Source: an uncultured Agathobacter sp. (GTDB lineage Bacteria; Bacillota; Clostridia; Lachnospirales; Lachnospiraceae). From it: 11,553 nt of DNA. The stretch is from contig CAKRKX010000078.1 in the NCBI GenBank assembly GCA_934358675.1, positions 1 through 11,553 of the forward strand, in the 5' to 3' direction. Numbering within the stretch: position 1 is the first letter of the stretch; the number at the start of each line of letters is the position of its first letter. Both the position numbers and the translations under genes were made by a program. This document shows positions 7,066-11,553 of the stretch, piece after piece. The notes beneath the pieces were generated by a model. It was given only the letters and a program-made list of their open reading frames with translations. It was not told where the DNA came from and searched no databases.

Positions 7066-7111
7066 ATTCTCATCTCCCCGCTTTCTATCACAATTATCCA
7101 CTATATTGCCA

Positions 7112-7153
7112 AACAAAAAACAGACAAAGGTATCGATCTGACGCCTTTGTCTG
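7112..7153 (-). terminator. Strong intrinsic terminator 47 nt before the C26 gene
   Basis: On the minus strand CAGACAAAGG pairs perfectly with CCTTTGTCTG over 10 bp around a 13-nt loop, followed by TTTTTTGTTT. On the plus strand it is followed only by CAAAAATG, so it is directional. It could end the upstream membrane-protein operon, but a strong promoter lies between that operon and this hairpin, which makes an attenuator or the end of a small RNA the better reading. Confidence 0.85.
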
Positions 7154-7167
7154 CAAAAATGTTATCA

Positions 7168-7215
7168 TTATTTTACTCTAGCTTGATATTCTGTACAAGT
7201 TACATTATATTTCAT
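7168..7215 (-). CDS. Candidate 15-codon leader peptide
   Basis: Minus-strand ATG at 7215-7213 encodes MKYNVTCTEYQARVK and ends in three consecutive in-frame stops, TAA TGA TAA. An SD-like AAGCGAGG lies 8 nt upstream. The frame sits entirely between the promoter at 7324-7297 and the terminator at 7153-7112, with the first stop 14 nt before the terminator stem, where a paused ribosome could affect folding. There is no run of a single regulatory amino acid, so classical amino-acid attenuation is not evident. Translation is an inference from the SD and position; a frame of this size can also arise by chance. Confidence 0.35.
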   Translation of the reverse strand: MKYNVTCTEYQARVK

Positions 7216-7228
7216 ATATTATGCCTCG

Positions 7229-7275
7229 CTTTCCCTACATGTGTAGCATTAAATTATCCGTATATACAGGGAAAG
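7229..7275 (-). repeat. Inverted repeat in the C26 leader
   Basis: Minus strand CTTTCCCT (7275-7268) and AGGGAAAG (7236-7229) form a perfect 8-bp stem with a 31-nt loop, starting about 15 nt after the predicted RNA start. The 3' arm ends directly before the CGAGG of the leader-peptide SD, so folding could mask part of that site. It has no U-tract and is not a terminator. Confidence 0.5.
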
Positions 7276-7296
7276 TTCGATTTGCTTTGCAATTAC

Positions 7297-7324
7297 ATTA
7301 TAGCATACGCCATGTATTTCGCAA
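7297..7324 (-). promoter_or_regulatory. Extended -10 promoter upstream of the C26 leader
   Basis: TTGCGA (7324-7319), a 16-nt spacer, and a perfect TATAAT (7302-7297) preceded by TGC, i.e. the extended -10 form TGnTATAAT. It sits just after the stop of the membrane-protein gene and would start RNA near 7290, giving a transcript of about 175 nt to the terminator at 7112 or a long leader for the C26 gene. Confidence 0.7.
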
Positions 7325-7329
7325 TATAA

Positions 7330-7800
7330 TTACATCTTATGATCCAGTACTCTCCATGCGATCGCGTACGCTACAACAAACAGACAGATCAGACATGACA
7401 TGACTTTACTGAGGATTGAATCATACATACCTCCGATAAGAAACACAAAATAGATTGCGACAAATAACACGATTGTTGCGACCTTTTGTGCCCGCATTCC
7501 AATCTCTACATTTCTCTCATCCGTTGCCTGTAATCTTGCTTCTTTCAGTTTCGCTTCATCCTTAAGCAATCGCTTATTCCGGATCAGAAGTGCAATACCA
7601 CATGCGAACAATCCGACGCCCAGTCCACAATATACACCAAGCATATAATCATCCACTTTCATCTTACCGGAAAACTCTATATAATATGCGATCACTGCAG
7701 TGATCAATCCAAGAATGATCAGCCCCCACATATACTTATTCTTGGTCTGTATCTGCTTCCGATATTCCTCATTATTTGTTGCCTTTGTAGCACTACTCAT
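7330..7800 (-). CDS. Four-helix membrane protein, function unknown (DUF2178-like)
   Basis: A 156-aa membrane protein with predicted helices at about residues 24-42, 52-73, 105-124 and 130-150, and a charged cytoplasmic-type loop at 74-104. The loop contains ATDERNVEIG; a DER-x-x-x-I element after the second helix is reminiscent of DUF2178-type proteins, but I cannot confirm the family. It is the last gene of a three-gene operon with an XRE regulator. The ATG at 7800 has AAAGGA 9 nt upstream. An in-frame ATG at 7818 overlaps the regulator stop (ATGA) and would add MKGFCL; either start is possible and both imply translational coupling. No transport or enzyme motif is visible. Pairs of a YozG-like repressor with small membrane proteins are common in Firmicutes, often of unknown role. 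Confidence 0.75.
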   Translation of the reverse strand: MSSATKATNNEEYRKQIQTKNKYMWGLIILGLITAVIAYYIEFSGKMKVDDYMLGVYCGLGVGLFACGIALLIRNKRLLKDEAKLKEARLQATDERNVEIGMRAQKVATIVLFVAIYFVFLIGGMYDSILSKVMSCLICLFVVAYAIAWRVLDHKM

Positions 7801-7814
7801 TAAACAAAATCCTT

Positions 7815-8024
7815 TCATATGTTTTCATCCTCCTCATCAAATATAAATATATCTTCGATCGTCACGCCGAAAAACTGTGCAAGCTTGTGTGCCAATACTA
7901 GGGAAGCTTTATATCTGCCGCCCTCTAAGGATATGATCGTCTGTCTGGTCACATCCACAGCATCTGCAAGTTCACTCTGCGTAACGCCTCGTTCCTTGCG
8001 CAGATCCTGAATTTTTGTTTTCAT
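7815..8024 (-). CDS. XRE-family (YozG-like) transcriptional regulator
   Basis: A 69-aa protein that is essentially one Cro/C1-type helix-turn-helix domain. The core spans about 3-60: VTQSELADAV forms helix two, VTRQTIISLEGGRY the turn and recognition helix, and FFGVTIEDIF the last helix. The acidic tail DEEDENI ends the protein. It has no sensor or dimerisation domain, which is usual for this small regulator type. Its start overlaps the stop of the upstream small membrane-protein gene by one base (TAATG), and its stop is next to or overlapping the next gene. It probably represses its own operon: three TTTACAT heptamers and a palindrome surround the promoter at 8298-8270. That link is inferred. 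Confidence 0.9.
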   Translation of the reverse strand: MKTKIQDLRKERGVTQSELADAVDVTRQTIISLEGGRYKASLVLAHKLAQFFGVTIEDIFIFDEEDENI

Positions 8025-8212
8025 TAATTGATTTCACCATCCTTTGTATCGGACTGCATCTTACGAATCTGTGCAAAAAGCGCTACAGATGCCAAAAAGT
8101 CAATTGCTGCCGGTGCATATGCATCCGTATGTCCGCTCACTCCCCATACCGTAAATCCGATTGCTGCCAATAATAAAACAGTTGCTAATACTTTCATTCC
8201 CGACATTTTCAT
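8024..8212 (-). CDS. Small two-helix membrane protein, function unknown
   Basis: A 62-aa protein, first gene of the regulator operon. The ATG at 8212 has GAGGAG 9 nt upstream. Hydrophobic segments lie at about residues 7-26 (VLATVLLLAAIGFTVWGVSG) and 31-49, followed by a charged tail (QIRKMQSDTKDGEIN). Its stop TAA shares a base with the regulator ATG. I do not recognise a family. The size, helices and polar tail would fit a membrane partner of the larger membrane protein encoded two genes downstream or of the regulator, but nothing in the sequence proves this. Confidence 0.75.
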   Translation of the reverse strand: MKMSGMKVLATVLLLAAIGFTVWGVSGHTDAYAPAAIDFLASVALFAQIRKMQSDTKDGEIN

Positions 8213-8257
8213 TTTCTTATTCTCCTCTTTTTGTTTTACTTATTTTGTTAAGTTTGC

Positions 8258-8311
8258 TTTACATTTCGAAGTATAGTGCACTTTACATCATATGTCAAGT
8301 ATATTTTACAT
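8258..8311 (-). promoter_or_regulatory. Promoter and probable operator of the XRE regulator operon
   Basis: Perfect -35 TTGACA (8298-8293), 17-nt spacer and TATACT (8275-8270), giving RNA start near 8263. Three copies of minus-strand ATGTAAA lie at 8311-8305, 8288-8282 and 8264-8258, spaced 23 and 24 bp: one upstream of the -35, one in the spacer, one at the start site. The middle copy overlaps GTAAAGTGCACTATAC, a 16-mer dyad with seven of eight pairs. This layout fits occlusion of RNA polymerase by the YozG-like regulator encoded downstream. Confidence 0.8.
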
Positions 8312-8349
8312 TTTATTTTTTAAAATCAATAAATACGATTCAAACTCTT

Positions 8350-8390
8350 CCACAAAAACACAAAAAGGAAGGCCACATAAGTAGCCTTCC
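8350..8390 (-). terminator. Terminator after the HAD gene
   Basis: Minus strand GGAAGGCTAC pairs with GTGGCCTTCC (10 pairs, one G-T wobble) around a TTAT tetraloop, then TTTTTGTGTTTTTG. It lies 36 nt after the HAD stop codon and ends the CmpB-MATE-HAD operon just ahead of the regulator promoter. Confidence 0.92.
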
Positions 8391-8426
8391 GATCATTTCT
8401 GTCTTTTATTTAAATGTTTCATACCT

Positions 8427-9035
8427 TTAGCGACGCAACAAGTTCTCCAGTTTCGACTTCGCATCCTCGTAGCTTTCAAACACGATTCCCCGCATTCCAA
8501 GCTTCTCGCCACCCTCGATATTCTCCGGTCTGTCATCTAAGAATACACATTCTTCCGACTTTAGATTGTATGTATCAAACAGACATTCATAAATATCCGA
8601 ATACGGCTTTACAATCATAACCATTCCTGAAATGATCATACCATCCACAACGTTTGCAAAATCAAGCTGACTCTTCCTATGCAGTTCAAAATAATTTTCC
8701 GGATAATTGGATAACAGGTACACCTTATATCCATTTTGCTGCAACTCTTCAATCCATGCCTTCGCATACGGATACGTCTTAACCACCTTGTCTTTTCCGT
8801 CTCTGAAGAAAAGACGGATCTCCTCTTCGTATTCCGGTGCAACCGTTACCATCTTATCAATGATTTCAGCTTCCGGAATCACACCGCGATCCAGTTCACC
8901 CCAGATCGGATTTGAGTAGGTTGCCTGTGCCATCTTCGGAATCTTTTCTTCCTCGATTCCAAGCTCACGCATCGCCTGATCCGGCTGAAACTTTACCAAT
9001 ACGTTTCCGATATCAAATACAATATTCTTAATCAT
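8427..9035 (-). CDS. HAD-superfamily phosphatase, YihX-like
   Basis: A 202-aa haloacid-dehalogenase fold hydrolase. Motif I is FDIGNVLV with Asp8 as predicted nucleophile; the usual second Asp is replaced by Gly10, as in YihX-type sugar phosphatases and epoxide-hydrolase-like HADs. Motif II is YLLSNYP with Ser109, motif III is Lys143 in MIVKPYSDIY, and motif IV is FLDDRPENI with Asp167 and Asp168. The helical cap lies at about 15-85. By family it is likely to remove phosphate from a small sugar phosphate in the cytoplasm, but whether Gly at the acid/base position alters activity is not known from sequence. The ATG at 9035 has AAAGGAG 8 nt upstream, and the gene begins 17 nt after the MATE stop, so it is the third gene of that operon. 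Confidence 0.9.
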   Translation of the reverse strand: MIKNIVFDIGNVLVKFQPDQAMRELGIEEEKIPKMAQATYSNPIWGELDRGVIPEAEIIDKMVTVAPEYEEEIRLFFRDGKDKVVKTYPYAKAWIEELQQNGYKVYLLSNYPENYFELHRKSQLDFANVVDGMIISGMVMIVKPYSDIYECLFDTYNLKSEECVFLDDRPENIEGGEKLGMRGIVFESYEDAKSKLENLLRR

Positions 9036-9052
9036 TTATGGTACTCCTTTAT

Positions 9053-10387
9053 CTATACATTCCAATTATTCACAATCCTGCAGTACTTCCACAGATTGAT
9101 CAAAGCCCGAACGCCCTCGTCCGCCATGACCGCCAAGAAAACACCAAGAATACCAAGCTTGCAGACAAACACAAAAAACGATGCAACACAGACAATCCAG
9201 ACAGTTCCAAACATCTGCGTATAGAGCATCCATTTTGTGTTTCCGCTTCCTCGAATAGCATTTCCCACAATAATATTTGCCGATTTTGAAAACAGATTGA
9301 AACCGATGAGAATCAAATAAATTCCACTCGATGTGATAACATCGGTATCACTTGTAAACAGGGATAAGATTTCGTCTGGAAACGCAATCGCCCCTATAAT
9401 GATCAGTATCGTCACAAGTGTACAGATTCCGTAAGCACAGATTGCAGTCCCTTTATACTGGGATAAGTCTTTCTTTCCTGTTGCTTCAGAGGTCAGTGTC
9501 ATCGTGCCGCTTCCGATTGCTCCGATGATCACCACGGCAAGCACTTCAACACTAAAAATGATCGTATAAATTCCTGCCGCATATTCGTTGATAGAATTTA
9601 AGATACGGATCAGAATCAGATTGCCGATATTCCATGCAAAATCTTCCAATGCAATGTTAATTCCAAGTTTTGCCGCATGAAGAAAGCTTCGAACATGTGA
9701 TGTCTTGACCTCCATCCATGTTGGTCTTGTTACGAGCCGATTACTTCTAAAAAAGACAAAAGCAATATAGATTGCACCCAGATACTCCGCGATCACGGTT
9801 CCGATCGCCGCACCCTGAATTCCGAGTGCCGGCAATCCAAACTTTCCGAAGATCAGCACATAATCCAAGATAATATTGATTCCGGATCGAATGATTCCAT
9901 ATACGACCAATGGCTTCGTGTAATTCGATGTCTGTAATATAACCCCAAGTGATCCACTGAGTCCAACCAACAGAAACAATGGTGCATACCATCTGACATA
10001 ACTCAAGCACAAAGGCATCACATTATCCGATACGCCCAAAAGCATAAAAACCGGCTCTGGAAAAATCATCCAGAATAAAAACAAAAACACGGGAATGATA
10101 TTATTGTATTTCATCATGGCTCCCGCATATTCTCCTATACCATCCTTTTTTCTGGCACCGACACTTTGGCTGATCAGAATGGACGCTCCCATAACCAGTG
10201 AATTGCAAAAAGACATTGTCGTCCACACCGGCGAAGACACATTACCTAGTGCACTCATATACAGATCATTTGCATGACCGAGAAAAATTCGGTCAATAAT
10301 CATCTGCAACTGTGCAATAATATTATTTAGTATGATCGGAACTGCTATGGAGAGCAGTCTTTTCATGTATATACTGTTATTTTTCAA
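9053..10387 (-). CDS. MATE-family multidrug/cation efflux transporter
   Basis: A 444-aa polytopic membrane protein with about twelve hydrophobic segments in two homologous halves, the normal MATE length. Typical blocks are AVPIILNNIIAQLQMIIDRIFLG at the N-terminus (split here as AVPIILNN and a following amphipathic helix), ISQSVGARKKDG at 72-83, QGAAIGTVIAEYLGA at 191-205 and GNAIRGSGNTKWM at 375-387. It would export organic cations, drugs or metabolites using an ion gradient. The start is TTG at 10387, supported by AGGAG 7 nt upstream; the first ATG (10366) lacks an SD. It is preceded by the CmpB-type gene (14-nt gap) and followed by the HAD gene. The substrate cannot be inferred. Confidence 0.92.
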   Translation of the reverse strand: MKNNSIYMKRLLSIAVPIILNNIIAQLQMIIDRIFLGHANDLYMSALGNVSSPVWTTMSFCNSLVMGASILISQSVGARKKDGIGEYAGAMMKYNNIIPVFLFLFWMIFPEPVFMLLGVSDNVMPLCLSYVRWYAPLFLLVGLSGSLGVILQTSNYTKPLVVYGIIRSGINIILDYVLIFGKFGLPALGIQGAAIGTVIAEYLGAIYIAFVFFRSNRLVTRPTWMEVKTSHVRSFLHAAKLGINIALEDFAWNIGNLILIRILNSINEYAAGIYTIIFSVEVLAVVIIGAIGSGTMTLTSEATGKKDLSQYKGTAICAYGICTLVTILIIIGAIAFPDEILSLFTSDTDVITSSGIYLILIGFNLFSKSANIIVGNAIRGSGNTKWMLYTQMFGTVWIVCVASFFVFVCKLGILGVFLAVMADEGVRALINLWKYCRIVNNWNV

Positions 10388-10401
10388 ATTTTTACTCCTA
10401 T

Positions 10402-11301
10402 TTATTTTCTATCTTTTATTTTACTCTTTAATTCCTGAACCAGTTCCAGATAATCTCTGTGTTTCATATCCGGGAAAGCCTTGATCAGTCGTCCCTGTCC
10501 CACAACCGTATGCTCTACGATGGAATTTGACAGCTCGTCAAATTCTTTCTGCAAGTCTGCCTTATTCTTGCGGAGCGTTTCGATGGATTTATTGACTTTC
10601 TCTTCTGCAGCATTCTTAAACTCCGCCTTGGCCAAAGCTGCCTGTACCTTTCCTTCCCCAACCTTCTGTGCGGTATCGATGGTTGTTGTTGCCAGAGAAT
10701 CGCTGATTTTATCGCTGATTACTCTCATGTTGGCACGGATTGTATCCAATCTTGTAAGTTTCTTGTTCAACCCCTGAATAACCGCAACCGTCACAATGAA
10801 ATCCGCCAGATACAGTGCATAAAGTATCGCAACGACGATCCATCCCACAATAGAAGGTGCATGTGCGGAAGTATGATGCTCCACAAAAGACTGAAATACT
10901 TTTACAACAAGCAGAATTGCCACTCCCCAGATCAGTGAGAATTCCAGACAGATATATCCGTGCAGATTCAATGGTTTACTCGAATAATCCCACCATCTCG
11001 CATGAAAGCACACATCAAGAAGCCATCCTGCGATCAACTCTACCGCTGTCGCAAGAATCACACCAAACACGAAGATCATGCCGTCATTCATCTGATAACC
11101 GCCGCTCTGAAATGTATTGATCATCGCAAACACTGATAGTACTCCAAATCCATACACCGGGCACACCGGTCCGTTTAAAAAGCCACGGTTGATCACTTTA
11201 CCGCAGGCTACCGCATGATAGACGACCTCAAGCGCCCAGCCTCCAAATGAATAGATCAAAAAGTACCAGCATATCTGGTAATAGGTCATTCCACAAATCA
11301 T
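10402..11301 (-). CDS. CmpB-type putative ABC-transporter membrane protein (PF06541-like) with coiled-coil tail
   Basis: A 299-aa membrane protein of the family labelled putative ABC-transporter type IV (CmpB). Five or so helices lie in residues 7-180. Two conserved blocks are clear: SFGGWALEVVYHA followed by NRGFLNGPVCPVYGFG (38-53), and ARWWDYSSKPLNLHGYICLE (101-120). Residues from about 180 to 299 are hydrophilic, rich in Lys/Glu/Ala and predicted to be helical or coiled-coil, ending near HRDYLELVQELKSK. The family's true role is unknown and no ATPase gene is adjacent, so the ABC label should not be taken literally. The ATG at 11301 has AGAGG 8 nt upstream. It is the first gene of the operon with MATE and HAD. 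Confidence 0.85.
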   Translation of the reverse strand: MICGMTYYQICWYFLIYSFGGWALEVVYHAVACGKVINRGFLNGPVCPVYGFGVLSVFAMINTFQSGGYQMNDGMIFVFGVILATAVELIAGWLLDVCFHARWWDYSSKPLNLHGYICLEFSLIWGVAILLVVKVFQSFVEHHTSAHAPSIVGWIVVAILYALYLADFIVTVAVIQGLNKKLTRLDTIRANMRVISDKISDSLATTTIDTAQKVGEGKVQAALAKAEFKNAAEEKVNKSIETLRKNKADLQKEFDELSNSIVEHTVVGQGRLIKAFPDMKHRDYLELVQELKSKIKDRK

Positions 11302-11413
11302 CTTTTGTTCCTCTCGTTCCTATCTTTTCCGTACTTGTGTACACTTCCCATGTTAATAAATTGTCCCTCATTCGTCAACCAAAATCAGCCCCTTAGCGTC
11401 TGGCATTTTTCCA
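11302..11413 (-). promoter_or_regulatory. Promoter region of the CmpB-MATE-HAD operon
   Basis: TTGACG (11378-11373), 17-nt spacer, TAACAT (11355-11350) gives RNA start near 11343 and a leader of about 40 nt. The start region contains the palindrome GTGTACAC next to AAGTAC, a possible operator. Between the VOC stop and the -35 I see no strong terminator, so some read-through from the upstream gene is possible. Confidence 0.55.
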
Positions 11414-11553
11414 TTATACTGTAATCTCAATTTGATTATCCTCAACCGCAACGATGCAGCTTTCGTAATATCCATCCCCTGTAGTCCGTGGTCCACTGAT
11501 AACCTCATAACCATCCGCTTTTAATTCTGCTGTCAATGCATCCACTTTTTCTA
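11414..11553 (-). CDS. VOC/glyoxalase-family protein, C-terminal part (cut by window edge)
   Basis: The last 45 codons of a gene that enters from beyond base 11553. The tail contains [20 protein letters not shown], then ESCIVAV and DNQIEITV before TAA. The G-P-R-x-T-G-D-G-Y-Y-E block and the closing N-x-I-E-I/L strand are typical of vicinal-oxygen-chelate (glyoxalase/bleomycin-resistance) domains; the Glu in IEI is usually a metal ligand. These small cytoplasmic metalloproteins detoxify methylglyoxal or bind or modify other small molecules, and the class cannot be fixed from the tail alone. It is probably a separate unit from the CmpB operon, which has its own promoter downstream. Confidence 0.8.
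   Translation of the reverse strand, partial: EKVDALTAELKADGYEVISGPRTTGDGYYESCIVAVEDNQIEITV

Noticed and set aside
7066..7120. Independent promoter directly before the C26 gene (TTGGCA box)
   Set aside because: The matching -10 is poor (GATAGA) and the start site would fall on the SD itself.
7121..7153. Bidirectional terminator
   Set aside because: The hairpin is symmetric but the plus-strand side has only CAAAAATG after it, with no T-tract, and there is no plus-strand gene to end.
7112..7324. 6S RNA or a known riboswitch for the C26 leader
   Set aside because: I could not form the long bubble-containing hairpin of 6S RNA, and conserved cores of purine, c-di-GMP, guanidine, fluoride and cobalamin riboswitches are absent.
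7147..7329. Plus-strand 60-codon hydrophobic frame
   Set aside because: AT-rich DNA gives hydrophobic translations by chance; there is no SD, and it lies antisense to the promoter and leader of the C26 gene.
8158..8430. Plus-strand frame of about 89 codons over the regulator promoter
   Set aside because: It is a shadow over the promoter, operator and terminator; low-complexity hydrophobic translation with no SD.
1..11553. Mobile elements, CRISPR arrays, tRNA or rRNA genes, phage or toxin-antitoxin systems
   Set aside because: No transposase, terminal inverted repeats, spaced direct-repeat arrays, cloverleaf or conserved rRNA sequence was found; the XRE operon lacks a recognisable toxin.

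Overview
The window looks like a chromosomal segment of a low-to-mid GC, Gram-positive gut-type Firmicute, most likely a clostridium of the Lachnospiraceae (an inference from protein style, Shine-Dalgarno (SD) sequences and intrinsic terminators; no rRNA is present to confirm it). Every supported gene lies on the minus strand, so transcription runs from high to low coordinates. No insertion sequence, CRISPR array, tRNA or rRNA was seen.

Region A (about 6370 down to 1) is a cobalamin-controlled locus. A minus-strand cobalamin riboswitch (about 6316-6152) with a strong intrinsic terminator (6085-6048) precedes a six-gene run: a lipoprotein form of the sirohydrochlorin cobaltochelatase CbiK, a lipoprotein of unknown function with two related beta-rich domains, a BtuF-like binding lipoprotein, a BtuC/FecCD permease, a BtuD/FecE ATPase with an extra C-terminal domain of about 110 residues, and the start of cobyric acid synthase (cobQ/cbiP), cut by the window edge. 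Three of the products are predicted to be anchored outside the membrane next to an importer. This suggests capture or metallation of a tetrapyrrole, corrinoid or cobalt outside the cell, uptake, then intracellular corrinoid assembly.

Region B (7329-6364) holds a class I glutamine-amidotransferase-like hydrolase of the peptidase C26 type (gamma-glutamyl-GABA hydrolase-like). Its upstream region carries a strong extended -10 promoter, a hairpin, a 15-codon reading frame with its own SD and three in-frame stops, and a strong terminator only 47 nt before the gene. This arrangement resembles an attenuator.

Region C (8311-7330) is a tightly coupled three-gene operon: a small two-helix membrane protein, an XRE/YozG-like repressor and a four-helix membrane protein, with overlapping stop and start codons. 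Its near-consensus promoter is surrounded by three copies of one heptamer and an imperfect palindrome, a probable autoregulatory operator.

Region D (11378-8350) is an operon of a CmpB-type membrane protein with a coiled-coil tail, a MATE transporter and a HAD-family phosphatase. It has a promoter at 11378-11350 and a strong terminator at 8390-8350. The window ends in the C-terminus of a glyoxalase/VOC-family protein.
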